64,000 nucleotides of DNA from Variovorax sp. OV700 (GCF_900099805.1 NZ_FNDR01000003.1:186001-250000), one strand, 5' to 3'; shown: positions 33,935-43,029, numbered from the stretch's first letter. A program made the numbers and translations. The notes: generated by a model from the letters alone, not told the origin.

Positions 33935-36661
33935 TCACTGCCACCCATACCGCCGCGCGTACCAGCCCTTGACCGTTTGCGTCAGAGCGGCATAGCCGGC
34001 CAGCATGGCCGCCAGCCACGGAAAGTAGGCCAGCGGAAGCGCCTGCAGCCGGAAGTAGTGCGCGAGCCGCCCCATCGGCAGCCAGATACCGGCCACGGCA
34101 ATGGCCGCGCCCATGGCCAAGAGCGGCCAGGCGGCGCGGCTTTGCAGGAACGGGATCTTTCGCGTGCGGATCAGGTGCACGATCAGCGTCTGCGACAGCA
34201 GTCCCTCGATGAACCAGCCCGACTGGAACAAGGTCTGGTTCGCAACCGTGTTGGCCGAGAACGCGAACCACATGACGGCGTAGGTCATGATGTCGAACAC
34301 CGAGCTCAGCGGTCCGAAGAACACCATGAAGCGGCCCAGGTCGGCGGGGTTCCAACTCTGCGGTTTGCGCAGAAACTCCGGGTCGACGTTGTCGAACGGA
34401 ATCGCGATCTGCGACACGTCGTACAGCAGGTTTTGCACCAGCAGGTGCAGCGGCAGCATCGGCAAGAATGGCAGGAACGCGCTCGCCACCAGCACCGAGA
34501 ACACGTTGCCGAAGTTCGAGCTCGCGGTCAGCTTGATGTACTTCAACATGTTGGCGAACGTGCGGCGGCCCTCGACCACGCCTTGCTCCAGAACCATCAG
34601 GCTCTTCTCCAGCAGGATGATGTCCGCCGATTCCTTGGCCACGTCCACTGCGCCATCTACCGAGATGCCGATGTCCGCGGCACGCAGCGCCGGTGCGTCG
34701 TTGATGCCGTCCCCCATGAAACCGACCACGTGCCCGTTTGCATGCAGCGCGTGCACGATGCGCTCCTTGTGCGCAGGCGTGAGCTTGGCGAATACCTGGT
34801 GCCGCTCGACCAGCGCGCGCAGTTCGTCGTCGCCCAGGTCCTCGATCTCGCGGCCGAGCACGATGTGGCCGGCTTCGATGCCCACGTCGCCGCAGACCTT
34901 GCGCGTGACCAGTTCGTTGTCGCCCGTCAGCACCTTCACCGCCACGCCATGGTCGGCCAGCGCGCGCAACGCGGGGGCGGTGGATTCCTTCGGCGGATCG
35001 AGAAACGCCACGTACCCCAGCAGCGTGAGCCCCGATTCGTCGGCCACGCCGTAGGCGGGCTTGCGTGCTTCGGCCTTCAGCGCCTGGCTGGCAACCGCCA
35101 CCACGCGCAGCCCCTGCTCGTTCAGCTCCGACGCCACGCGATGGATGTGCGCGAGCAGCCCGGCATCCAGCGCCAGCACCTCGGTGCCTCGCTCGACGGA
35201 CGTACACACCGACAGGATCTCTTCCAGCGCACCCTTGCAGATCAGCAGGTGCTCGCTGCCGCCGTTCTCCACCACCACCGACATGCGGCGGCGAGAAAAG
35301 TCGAAAGGCACCTCATCGATCTTGCGCCAGGCCGTCTGCAACTGCGTTCCGGGTTGCATCTCGGCGTGGTTGAGCACAGCCTTGTCCAGAAGATTCTTCA
35401 GGCCCGTCTGGTGAAAGCTGTTCAGGTAGGCGAGCTGCAGCACGTGGTCCGACACTTCACCCCACGCGTTGGTGTGGCGCTCCAGCACGATGCGATCCTG
35501 CGTCAGCGTGCCGGTCTTGTCGGTGCACAGCACGTCCATGGCGCCGAAGTTGTGAATGGCTTCGAGCCGCTTCACGATCACCTTCTGGCGCGACATCACC
35601 ACCGCACCCTTGGCGAGCGTCGCGGTCACGATCATCGGCAGCATCTCGGGCGTGAGGCCGACCGCGATCGACAGCGCGAACAGCGCCGCCTCCCACCAGT
35701 CGCCCTTGGTCACGCCGTTGATCACCAGCACCAGCGGCGCCATCACCAGCATGAAGCGAATGAGCACCCAGCTCACGCGGTTGATGCCGGCCTGGAACGC
35801 GCTGGTGCCGCTGTCGGCAGCCGTCACGCGCTGTGCGAGGGCGCCGAAGAAGGTGCGGTCGCCCGTGTGAACGATGAGCGCGGTGGCGGTGCCGCTGATC
35901 ACGTTGGTGCCCATGAAGAGCAGGTTCTCGCGTTCGAGCACGCCGGCTCCGGGACCGCCACGGTCGATGGAGAACTTCTCTACGGGCATGGCTTCGCCGG
36001 TCAGGGCGGACTGGCTGATGAACAGGTCCTTGGCGCCCAGCAGACGGCAGTCGGCCGGGATCATGTCGCCGGCCGAGAGCGCGATCACGTCGCCCGGCAC
36101 CAGGTCGCGCATCGGCACCTCGACCCGCAGCGCCCCCGCGGCTGCATCGGGCTCGGGCCGCAGCACGGTGGCGGTGTTGCTCACCATCGCCTTGAGCCGC
36201 TCGGCCGCCTTGTTGGAGCGCGACTCCTGAAGAAAGCGCAGCACGGTCGACAGCACCACCATGCTGCCGATCACGAGCGTGGCCTTCATGTCCTCGGTCA
36301 CGTACGAGGTCAGCGCCAGCACGGTCAGCAGCAGGTTGAACGGATTCCGGTAGCACTGCCAGAGATGCGTCCACCATGGCAGCGGCTGCTCGTGGCGCAC
36401 CTCGTTGCTGCCGAGGCGCTTGCGCAGCGCCTGTGCGTGGGTTTCGCCAAGGCCCTGCGGCGAACTGTCGAACCTTGAGAGCAGCTCGCCGGCATCGGTG
36501 TGCGACGCGGCGGCCAGTGCGTTGGCGATGTCGGCCGGCATGGCGGCGGACGCCACGCCCACCGGCTTCGAGCCCAGCAGCGTCTGCCAGCGCTCGAAAT
36601 GATGCAGCATGCGGCGGCTGCGCAGAAAGCTCTCGAAAAAGGACTTCAGGACGTTCTTCAC
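33935..36661 (-). CDS. mgtA: P3-type Mg2+-importing ATPase (MgtA/MgtB-like)
   Basis: This 908-residue inner-membrane P-type ATPase shows the actuator motif SQSALTGEAMPVEK, then VGLTPEMLPMIVTATLAKGA in helix 4, phosphorylation site Asp381 in CTDKTGTLTQD, and MGDGINDAPALRAADIGISV in the hinge. Ten or so membrane segments are present, ending in YARRYGWQ. The GTG start at 36661 has AAGGA six bases upstream; the frame stays open to an ATG at 36715, but that region is a leader. MgtA imports Mg2+ down its gradient using ATP. A small Pro-rich ORF ends 54 bases upstream, so leader control like that of enteric mgtA is possible. Confidence 0.9.
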   Translation of the reverse strand: MKNVLKSFFESFLRSRRMLHHFERWQTLLGSKPVGVASAAMPADIANALAAASHTDAGELLSRFDSSPQGLGETHAQALRKRLGSNEVRHEQPLPWWTHLWQCYRNPFNLLLTVLALTSYVTEDMKATLVIGSMVVLSTVLRFLQESRSNKAAERLKAMVSNTATVLRPEPDAAAGALRVEVPMRDLVPGDVIALSAGDMIPADCRLLGAKDLFISQSALTGEAMPVEKFSIDRGGPGAGVLERENLLFMGTNVISGTATALIVHTGDRTFFGALAQRVTAADSGTSAFQAGINRVSWVLIRFMLVMAPLVLVINGVTKGDWWEAALFALSIAVGLTPEMLPMIVTATLAKGAVVMSRQKVIVKRLEAIHNFGAMDVLCTDKTGTLTQDRIVLERHTNAWGEVSDHVLQLAYLNSFHQTGLKNLLDKAVLNHAEMQPGTQLQTAWRKIDEVPFDFSRRRMSVVVENGGSEHLLICKGALEEILSVCTSVERGTEVLALDAGLLAHIHRVASELNEQGLRVVAVASQALKAEARKPAYGVADESGLTLLGYVAFLDPPKESTAPALRALADHGVAVKVLTGDNELVTRKVCGDVGIEAGHIVLGREIEDLGDDELRALVERHQVFAKLTPAHKERIVHALHANGHVVGFMGDGINDAPALRAADIGISVDGAVDVAKESADIILLEKSLMVLEQGVVEGRRTFANMLKYIKLTASSNFGNVFSVLVASAFLPFLPMLPLHLLVQNLLYDVSQIAIPFDNVDPEFLRKPQSWNPADLGRFMVFFGPLSSVFDIMTYAVMWFAFSANTVANQTLFQSGWFIEGLLSQTLIVHLIRTRKIPFLQSRAAWPLLAMGAAIAVAGIWLPMGRLAHYFRLQALPLAYFPWLAAMLAGYAALTQTVKGWYARRYGWQ

Positions 36662-36715
36662 TTTTTTTCCTTCGCGGCGCGGGCCGCGAAGGGAAGAACC
36701 TCCTGCGTCCGTCAA

Positions 36716-36820
36716 TCAGGCGCGGGAGTCCCCTTGCGGCGCGGGGCGCTGCATTTCGTTGTTATCGATCGGTCGGAACATGGGCGGCGCGCAGGGGCGC
36801 CAATGAGAAGCGGGGTCCAT
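36716..36820 (-). CDS. 34-residue proline-rich leader ORF upstream of mgtA
   Basis: A short ORF begins with ATG at 36820, preceded by an excellent AAGGAGG eight bases upstream. The peptide opens MDPASHWRPCAPPMFRPIDN and contains seven prolines in 34 residues. Its stop lies 54 bases before the mgtA GTG on the same strand. In Salmonella, a proline-rich leader (mgtL) makes mgtA expression respond to Mg2+ and proline availability. The sequence is not obviously homologous, so this is an analogy from position, ribosome site and composition. It could also be a simple upstream gene of unknown role. Confidence 0.55.
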   Translation of the reverse strand: MDPASHWRPCAPPMFRPIDNNEMQRPAPQGDSRA

Positions 36821-36873
36821 GAGAAGGCCTCCTTGTTTCTTGCTTGCCGAGCGGAGCGGTGCGGGGCGACGCG

Positions 36874-37086
36874 TCAGCGTTGTGTCGTGCGCGACGGTTG
36901 TTCGAGCAGCAGGAAGAAGCTGCGGATGCGCCGCGTGGTCCAGAGCGCGGCGGCTCGGTCCAGCATTTCGTTCTCGACGTCCTGCTTGGTGGCCGCGGCG
37001 CGCGCGGGTACGTGCGCCGGCGGGCGAACGGATTCCTGCACCGGCTGCTGCTGTTGCTGCTGCGGACGAGATTGGATTTGACGCAT
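36874..37086 (-). CDS. small hypothetical protein with poly-Gln stretch
   Basis: This 70-residue ORF starts at ATG 37086 with GAAGGAG eight bases upstream, the best ribosome site in the region. It opens with a Gln tract (MRQIQSRPQQQQQQPVQESV), then a Pro/Ala stretch and a helical Arg-rich end (ENEMLDRAAALWTTRRIRSF). No family is recognised. It lies 53 bases upstream of the proline-rich leader ORF on the same strand and may be in the same transcript as mgtA. It is short and of low complexity, so doubt remains, but the ribosome site supports expression. Confidence 0.5.
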   Translation of the reverse strand: MRQIQSRPQQQQQQPVQESVRPPAHVPARAAATKQDVENEMLDRAAALWTTRRIRSFFLLLEQPSRTTQR

Positions 37087-37445
37087 GGCAAGGCTCCTTC
37101 GCGATGAAGGGCCTCGTGCACGGACACACGCAAGCTGACTGAATAAGTCAGTGACGGAGAACGACGGGATTCGGGAGGGGAGAACCGTTGGCCTGAATGG
37201 CGAACGGGTCACGCTGCGTGCACGGCGGCCGCAGCGCAAAAGAGCCTGCGCTAGAGGGCCGGATGTGTCACGCCTGCCGAGGCACGCGTCTTGTCACTGA
37301 TCCAACTGGCACTGTCCACGCACGGGGCTCCGAAATAAAGATACAGGATTGTTGCACTGCGTCATGAGGGCCGTCAACCCTTTGTCTCGGCATTGCGCAG
37401 GGCTATGGCGCGGTGCTCAAGACACCTCGCGATGGGCCGCGAAGC
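37087..37445. other. non-coding gap with likely promoter of the mgtA unit
   Basis: No gene is supported here. It contains the inverted repeat TGACT-GAATA-AGTCA at 37137-37151, just upstream of the small-protein start and suitably placed for a regulator. An AT-rich patch near 37330-37350 is the other promoter-like feature. Confidence 0.4.
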
Positions 37446-37649
37446 TCAGTTGCACTGGAACAGCACGCCGGATTCGGCGGGTGCCCTGCCGAGCCAGCGC
37501 GGCGTTGCACCCTTGGCGCTGCAATAGTCGGCGGCGTGGGTGTAGGTGGGAGCACGCAAGACGCCGTCGCGGAACGGGACCACCTCGTTGGGGGGTGACG
37601 AGCAGCCGGTGGCAAGCAAGGCAAGCGGAAGAAGGGTGCGCCAGTTCAT
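37446..37649 (-). CDS. small lipoprotein of unknown function
   Basis: This 67-residue ORF begins with a lipoprotein signal (WRTLLPLALLATGCSSP, Cys16 as lipid site), followed by a short domain with two further cysteines (ADYCSAKGATPRWLG and the C-terminal LFQCN) that could pair. It lies 22 bases after the thioesterase stop on the same strand, so it is probably the last gene of the iorA operon. The family is unknown to me. The signal and spacing make it a real gene with fair confidence. Confidence 0.65.
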   Translation of the reverse strand: MNWRTLLPLALLATGCSSPPNEVVPFRDGVLRAPTYTHAADYCSAKGATPRWLGRAPAESGVLFQCN

Positions 37650-37671
37650 CGGGTCATTCTAAGACCGGGGC

Positions 37672-38091
37672 CTATTCGCAAAGCGCACGAATGGATGGCG
37701 GAATCGGCACCGCGCGAATGCCGCCGCCCTCGCGCTTCGCGGCAAAGATGCGCACCTCTTCGCATTCGAGAATCAGGTCGTCGCCGCGCGCCACGCGGTA
37801 GGTCTGCACGAAGCTCTTGTCGCGCCACTCGGTGATGCGCACCGCAACCTGCAGCGTGTCACCGTAGCTCGCGGCCTTGACGAAGCGCGTGTGCGTGTCG
37901 ACCAACGGCGTGCCGATGACGCCCAGCGTCCGGGCCGTTTCTTCCCAGCGCGGCACGCCGCATTCGGCGAAGAAGTGACGCGAGGCCGCATCGATCCAGC
38001 GGAAGAAGTTGGGAAACCAGACGATGCCGGCGGGGTCGCAATCGCCGAACTCGACGCGTGCGGTGTAGGTAACTTCTTTGCTGCTGCTCAT
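37672..38091 (-). CDS. hotdog-fold acyl-CoA thioesterase (YbgC/4HBT type)
   Basis: This 139-residue protein is a single hotdog domain of the 4-hydroxybenzoyl-CoA thioesterase group: VEFGDCDPAGIVWFPNFFRW carries the active-site Asp, followed by the long helix and strands LVDTHTRFVKAASYGDTL and ECEEVRIFAA. It hydrolyses acyl- or aryl-CoA thioesters. It is in an operon with IorAB, which make aryl-acetyl-CoA from aryl-pyruvate, so its likely job is release of the aryl acid (phenylacetate, indoleacetate or similar) or CoA recycling. It lies 44 bases after the Bug gene. Confidence 0.88.
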   Translation of the reverse strand: MSSSKEVTYTARVEFGDCDPAGIVWFPNFFRWIDAASRHFFAECGVPRWEETARTLGVIGTPLVDTHTRFVKAASYGDTLQVAVRITEWRDKSFVQTYRVARGDDLILECEEVRIFAAKREGGGIRAVPIPPSIRALCE

Positions 38092-38135
38092 GGACTCATT
38101 TTCGTCGGCAATCCGTGGTGGGGCGAAGTGCGCGC

Positions 38136-39125
38136 TCAGTCCGCACTGATCTTGCGGTCGCGGATCACCGCACCGAAGCGCTGCGAATCGGCCGCGGCAC
38201 GCTGGTGGAATTCGGCAGGCGAGCCCGGCACCGCTTCACCGCCGAGCGCGGCGATGCGTTCCTTCACGGCCGGCAGCGCGAGCGCGCGGTTGATCTGGGC
38301 ATTGAGCTGCGCCACCACCTCGGGCGGAGTGCCCGCGGGCGCATAGAAGCCAAACACCGTGTCGGCATCGAAGCCGCGCAAACCCGCTTCGTCGAGCGTG
38401 GGCACCTCGGGGAACTGCGGCGAGCGGTGCGGACTGCCCACCGCCAGCAGCCGGAGCTTGCCGGCGCGCACCTGCTGCAATCCGATGCCGGGATCGAAGG
38501 CATAGTCGATCTGGCCCGCCAGAAGGTCTTGCAGCGCGGGCGCGGCGCCGCGGTAGGGCACGTGCAGCGCGAAGACTCCGGCCTGGCTCTTGAACATTTC
38601 GCCCGCCAGGTGCGGCGAGCTGCCGTTGCCCGGCGAGCCGTAGGAAAGCTTGCCCGGATTCGCCTTCAGGTAGGCGATGAATTCGCGCACGTTGGTGGGC
38701 GGCAGCGAAGGCCGGGTCACCAGGAACACCAGCACGCGCGCGGCCGCCGCCACCGGCATCAGGTCCTTGGTGGGGTCGAAGCTCATGCGCGCATACAGGT
38801 GCGGATTCACAGACACCATGCCGCCCGAACTCATGAGCAGCGTGTAGCCGTCGGCCGGCGCGCGCGCCACGGCCTCGCCGCCGACGTTGCCGTTGGCGCC
38901 CGCGCGGTTCTCGACCACCACCGGCTGCTTGAGGAATTCCTGCAGCGGCTGCGAGACGGCGCGTGCGATCTGGTCGGCGGCGCCGCCCGGCGGGAAGTTG
39001 ACGACCACCTTGATCGGCTTGGTGGGCCAGGGGGTGGCTTGCGTCTGTGCGTGCACGGATGGCAGCAGCGCGCAGGCGGCGGCGACCAGCAGGCTTCGGC
39101 TCCAGGCAAGGGTGTAGCGGGGCAT
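38136..39125 (-). CDS. Bug family tripartite tricarboxylate-type periplasmic binding protein
   Basis: This 329-residue exported protein has a Sec signal (LLVAAACALLPSVHAQ) and the Bug fold: PTKPIKVVVNFPPGGAADQI, VVVENRAGANGNVGGEAVA, DGYTLLMSSGGM and LSYGSPGNGSSPHLAGEMF. Bug proteins bind small carboxylates and are very numerous in this bacterial group. No membrane TctA/TctB genes are nearby, so it either uses components encoded elsewhere or acts in sensing. It sits between iorB (37 bases upstream) and the thioesterase, suggesting the ligand is an aromatic acid used by this operon. Confidence 0.9.
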   Translation of the reverse strand: MPRYTLAWSRSLLVAAACALLPSVHAQTQATPWPTKPIKVVVNFPPGGAADQIARAVSQPLQEFLKQPVVVENRAGANGNVGGEAVARAPADGYTLLMSSGGMVSVNPHLYARMSFDPTKDLMPVAAAARVLVFLVTRPSLPPTNVREFIAYLKANPGKLSYGSPGNGSSPHLAGEMFKSQAGVFALHVPYRGAAPALQDLLAGQIDYAFDPGIGLQQVRAGKLRLLAVGSPHRSPQFPEVPTLDEAGLRGFDADTVFGFYAPAGTPPEVVAQLNAQINRALALPAVKERIAALGGEAVPGSPAEFHQRAAADSQRFGAVIRDRKISAD

Positions 39126-39162
39126 GGTTTCGTGTCTCCTTGGTTGTTATGAAAATCGGCAG

Positions 39163-40794
39163 TCAGACAGTGGTGGAGGGCGGCCGCTTCATCCAGCGTA
39201 TCGGCTGCGCCTGCACCGGCCGCGGCGCGGCGCCGTGGCGCACCAGCGCGGCGTCGAGCGCCTTGCCGCCTTCGTCGGCCAGGGCTGCTTCGCGCGCCGC
39301 GGCGATTGCGTCGGCGCGCATGGGCGCCGGCAGGGCCGTGCGGCCCGCGAGTTCGTCGATCACGTGGAGCAGGTTGTTCTTGCCGCGCTCGTTGGTGCTG
39401 CCGTAGCCCTTGATGAGCCGCCCGCACAGCGCCAGCTCGCGGCCCAGCGCCCAGGCTTCGCGCGTGCCGGCTTCCACGGCGGCGAGCCAACGTTCGATCA
39501 GCACCTGCTCCTCGGCAAAGCGCTGGCCGCGGCGGCGCAGCCACTTGAGCGAGGACAGCAGCCGCAGCGACGCCATGCCGAACACCGAGTGGCTACCCAC
39601 CTTGAGCGGCAGCGCCCAGGGCTCGCGGCCGCGCGCCTGGCGCCGCCGGTCCCAGGCCGTCACGCGGCGCGCGAGGCTCGGCGGCAGCAGGGCGGCGAAC
39701 TCGGCCGTGCCGGGTTTGAAGTGGTCGTAGACCTTCACGAGGTCTTCGTCGGCCGCGCGCACTTCGTGCCGCACGCGCTGCGCACGACTGGCGCGGCCCT
39801 TGAGCGCGGCCACGCGCACGATGTCGTCGAAGGCCATCCATAGCGCCAGCCAGCGCGCGGTTTCGCGGGTGACGGCAAAGCCTTGGGCGCCGGCCGGGTC
39901 GGCGGCACGCTCGGCCTCGAGCACCTTGGCCAGCCGCGCGGCGTAGAGTTCGGCGTAGGCGGCGTCCTGGTAGTCGAGCACGCGTGCATGGCCGAGCGCG
40001 AGCATGTCGTGCACGGCGGGCGGGAAGCGCTGTGCCAGTTCGCTGGAGAGAGCGCGCGCCGGCGGCGGCGCGTCGTGCGTGTCGCCGGCCATCACGCTGC
40101 TCACGAAGGCGGCTTGTGCGCGCGGCGCGCTCACCGCGTCGAAGGCTGCGGCAAAGCCGCGCAGGCTCGCCGCGGCCATCTTGTTCAGTTTCTCGGGTGC
40201 GCTGTTGTCGCCGCCGCGCACCACATGCTCGTAGGCCGCGCGCGGGAACGGGAACAAGCCGCTGCCCGCAATGGCGCCGAGCATCACCGCGCTGACCACC
40301 GTGCCGGCCTCGCGTGCCACGGCATTCATGTCGAATACATGGTGTTCGCGGCTGAAGGCCTTGACCGCGTCGAGCAGTTGCTGCGCATCGGCGCGGCCGT
40401 CGCCGGGCTGCATGCGCTCGGCCGTCGTGAGGGTGCGCGCCGACGAGCTGATGACCAGCGTGCGCAGCGGCGCGCTCATGCCGTTGCCGATCTGCCGCGC
40501 GGTCTCGAGCAGCTCCGACGACACGATGGCGTCCAGCGCGCCCGGCACCGGGCTCAGGCTGAACACCGGGCGCCTGCCGCCGAGCTGGGCGAGCGGCACC
40601 GGGAACACCTCGATGTAATAGGTGGTGGCGCCGGTGCGCTGCGCCACGCCCGGAATCGACGTGCTCTGCGCCGCATAGCCGGCATGGCGGGCGATGTCGA
40701 CCAGCCATTCGGTGAGCACCCCGCCGCCTTCGCCGCCAAGGGCGCAGACGAGGAGGGTGATGGGTCGGCTCTGTTCCATTTCTTCGCCCTTCAT
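39163..40794 (-). CDS. iorB: indolepyruvate oxidoreductase beta subunit-like protein (IorB)
   Basis: This 543-residue protein begins with the IorB gamma-type 2-oxoacid oxidoreductase domain: LLVCALGGEGGGVLTEWLVD, then YAAQSTSIPGVAQRTGATTY. A long C-terminal extension (about residue 215 on) contains DDIVRVAALKGRASR, VYDHFKPGTAEFAALLPPSL and EVLIERW-like helices, which is typical of the long proteobacterial IorB rather than the short archaeal form. The ATG at 40794 overlaps the iorA stop (ATGA); an ATG at 40779 is also possible. With IorA it oxidatively decarboxylates aryl-pyruvates to aryl-acetyl-CoA, reducing ferredoxin. Confidence 0.88.
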   Translation of the reverse strand: MKGEEMEQSRPITLLVCALGGEGGGVLTEWLVDIARHAGYAAQSTSIPGVAQRTGATTYYIEVFPVPLAQLGGRRPVFSLSPVPGALDAIVSSELLETARQIGNGMSAPLRTLVISSSARTLTTAERMQPGDGRADAQQLLDAVKAFSREHHVFDMNAVAREAGTVVSAVMLGAIAGSGLFPFPRAAYEHVVRGGDNSAPEKLNKMAAASLRGFAAAFDAVSAPRAQAAFVSSVMAGDTHDAPPPARALSSELAQRFPPAVHDMLALGHARVLDYQDAAYAELYAARLAKVLEAERAADPAGAQGFAVTRETARWLALWMAFDDIVRVAALKGRASRAQRVRHEVRAADEDLVKVYDHFKPGTAEFAALLPPSLARRVTAWDRRRQARGREPWALPLKVGSHSVFGMASLRLLSSLKWLRRRGQRFAEEQVLIERWLAAVEAGTREAWALGRELALCGRLIKGYGSTNERGKNNLLHVIDELAGRTALPAPMRADAIAAAREAALADEGGKALDAALVRHGAAPRPVQAQPIRWMKRPPSTTV

Positions 40795-42950
40795 GCGGGT
40801 TGCAGGGCGCGCACGAACGCGGCGCGCAGCGAATGCAGCAGGCGCTCGTGCCACTTCGGGTTCTGCACCACCTCGGCGCGATAGAAGCTCGGGCACAGCG
40901 TGGCCGCGTGCGCGTTCTCGCCGCACAGGCCGCAGCCCACGCAGCCGTCGATCACGGTGGCCACCGGGTCGACCTTCAGCGGATCGGGGTTGTCCTTGAG
41001 CGTGAGCGTGGGGCACCCCGAGAGGCGGATGCAGGCGTGGTCGCCGTTGCACACGTCTTCGTCGACGCCGTATTTCACGCGCACCACGCGCTCGCCTTTT
41101 TTCAAGAGGCTGGCAATCCACGGCTTGATGCGGCGCTGGCGCTCGAGCTGGCATTCACCTTCGGCAATCACTACCTTGAGGCCGTTGAAGTCGCTGGTGA
41201 GCGCCTCGGTCAGCGTCTTGCGCATGCGCTCCACGTCGTAGGTGGTCACGGTGCGCATCCACTTCACGCCCAGGCCGGTGAGCGTGGCCTCGATGGTCTG
41301 GTTCTTGTCGACCAGGCTCTGCTGCTTGTCGACCGCGCGATCCTTGGTTTCGTCGTCGGGGGTGGAGATGATGTCCTGCGTGCCGGTGGCCGAGGTGTAG
41401 CCGTTCTTGAAGATCAGCAGCACAGCGTCGTCGTCGTTGAAGAGCGCGCTTTGCACGCCCGTGAGCAGGCCGTTGTGCCAGAAACCGCCGTCGCCCATGA
41501 TCGACAGCGTGCGGCGGTTCATCATCGGTGCCACGCCCGCGCGGCTCGCCAAGCTCATGCCGTAGCCGAGGATCGAGTGGCCCATCGAGAACGGCTCGAA
41601 GGTGCCGAAGGCATGGCAGCCGATGTCGGCCGCGATGTGCACCGGCCCGGTCTCCTGCTGCGCGAGCTTCAGGGCCGAGAACACTGGACGTTCGGGGCAG
41701 CCGACGCAGAAGCTCGGCGGCCGGTTGGGCAAGGCCGTCGAGAGTTGCCGCGCCACCGCCTCGCGACGCTCTCTGTTGCCGGCCAGCCAGGCCTCGGCCG
41801 ACGACAAGGCTTCGCCGACTTCAATGTACTTTGCCGCGAACGTGCCGATGCCGCCCGAGAGCACCTCGACGCCGTATTCGCCGGCCGAAGGCAGCAAGTC
41901 CTTGCCGTGCAGCGGCGTCTGGATGTCGCGCCGGCGCAGCAGGGTGGCAATGTCCTGCTCGATGTATTCGGGCTGGCCTTCTTCCACCACCAGCACCGCG
42001 CGCTTGCCCACGCAGAAGTCGGCCACTTGTTCGGGCACCAGCGGGTAGGTCACGTTGAGCACCAGGATCGGAATGTCCGTCTCGCCGAATGCGTCGGCGA
42101 GGCCCTGCTGCTGCAGGCTGCGGACAAGCGCGTTGTAGAGCCCGCCCTGCACCACGATGCCGAGGTCGGCATGCCGGCCGCCCGGGATCAGTTCGTTGAG
42201 GCCTTGTTCGACGATGTAGCGCCGTGCGGCCGGAATGCGCTCGTCGCCCTTGAGCTTTTCATGGCGGAAGGTCACGGGCGGATGCGCGAGCCGCATGTAG
42301 TCGAAGCCCGCGGGCTCGTTCATCAGTGCGCGGGTCGACACCGCAGGCGCGATGTTGTCCTTGCATTCGAAGCTGCCGCGCACGTGGCAGGTGCGGATGC
42401 GCAGCTCCATCAGGCAAGGCATGTTCGAGGCCTCGGAAAGCCGGAAGCCGTGTTCGACCATGCGCACCATCACGCCCAGGTCGGGCCGCGGATCGAGCAG
42501 GCACATGCTCGACTTGAGCGCATACGCATGCGTTCGCTCCTGGATCACACTGGCACCTTCGCCGTAGTCCTCGCCCACCACCACCAGCACGCCGCCGGTC
42601 ACGCCCGGCGACGACAGGTTGGAGAGCGCATCGGCCGCCACGTTGGTGCCGACGATCGATTTCCACGTCACGGCGCCGCGCAGCGGATAGTGGATTGACG
42701 CGCCGAGCATCGCCGCAGCCGAAGCCTCGTTGGAGCAGGCCTCCACATGCACGCCGAGTTCGTCCATGTAGGCCTTGCCCTGGACCATCACGTCGAGCAG
42801 GTGAGACACCGGCGCGCCCTGGTAGCCGCCCACGTAGGCCACGCCGGACTGCAACAAGCCCTTGGTGATGGCGAGGATGCCCTCGCCGTGGAAGGTGTCG
42901 CCGGCGCCGAGGCGCAGCAACTCGACTTCCTTGCTGAATGAAACTTCCAT
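40791..42950 (-). CDS. iorA: indolepyruvate ferredoxin oxidoreductase alpha subunit (IorA)
   Basis: This 719-residue enzyme has the pyrimidine domain (GVAYVGGYQGAPVSHLLDVM, VEACSNEASAAAMLGAS) and the thiamine-diphosphate domain (CVGCPERPVFSALKL, LSIMGDGGFWHNGLLTGVQS). A C-terminal ferredoxin region has two cysteine sets, CNGDHACIRLSGCP and CVGCGLCGENAHAATLCP, for 4Fe-4S clusters. It oxidatively decarboxylates indolepyruvate, phenylpyruvate or similar aryl-pyruvates. The start at 42950 is 79 bases from the divergent LysR gene. It heads the iorA-iorB-bug-thioesterase-lipoprotein unit. Confidence 0.92.
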   Translation of the reverse strand: MEVSFSKEVELLRLGAGDTFHGEGILAITKGLLQSGVAYVGGYQGAPVSHLLDVMVQGKAYMDELGVHVEACSNEASAAAMLGASIHYPLRGAVTWKSIVGTNVAADALSNLSSPGVTGGVLVVVGEDYGEGASVIQERTHAYALKSSMCLLDPRPDLGVMVRMVEHGFRLSEASNMPCLMELRIRTCHVRGSFECKDNIAPAVSTRALMNEPAGFDYMRLAHPPVTFRHEKLKGDERIPAARRYIVEQGLNELIPGGRHADLGIVVQGGLYNALVRSLQQQGLADAFGETDIPILVLNVTYPLVPEQVADFCVGKRAVLVVEEGQPEYIEQDIATLLRRRDIQTPLHGKDLLPSAGEYGVEVLSGGIGTFAAKYIEVGEALSSAEAWLAGNRERREAVARQLSTALPNRPPSFCVGCPERPVFSALKLAQQETGPVHIAADIGCHAFGTFEPFSMGHSILGYGMSLASRAGVAPMMNRRTLSIMGDGGFWHNGLLTGVQSALFNDDDAVLLIFKNGYTSATGTQDIISTPDDETKDRAVDKQQSLVDKNQTIEATLTGLGVKWMRTVTTYDVERMRKTLTEALTSDFNGLKVVIAEGECQLERQRRIKPWIASLLKKGERVVRVKYGVDEDVCNGDHACIRLSGCPTLTLKDNPDPLKVDPVATVIDGCVGCGLCGENAHAATLCPSFYRAEVVQNPKWHERLLHSLRAAFVRALQPA

Positions 42951-43029
42951 CGTGTCTCTTTTGTTCTGGGGGTTGCGCAGTGTGGTCGCCGCAACGCCAT
43001 ACATCAATAAAATAAGCAAGCTATGCGAC

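Noticed and set aside
33597..33995. Plus-strand open frame across the inverted-repeat element
   Set aside because: Its translation simply reads the repeat arms, has no ribosome site and overlaps the end of mgtA.
33977..36478. Plus-strand open frame of 833 codons opposite mgtA
   Set aside because: MgtA motifs are complete on the minus strand, and the plus frame is Arg/Gln/His-rich without domains.
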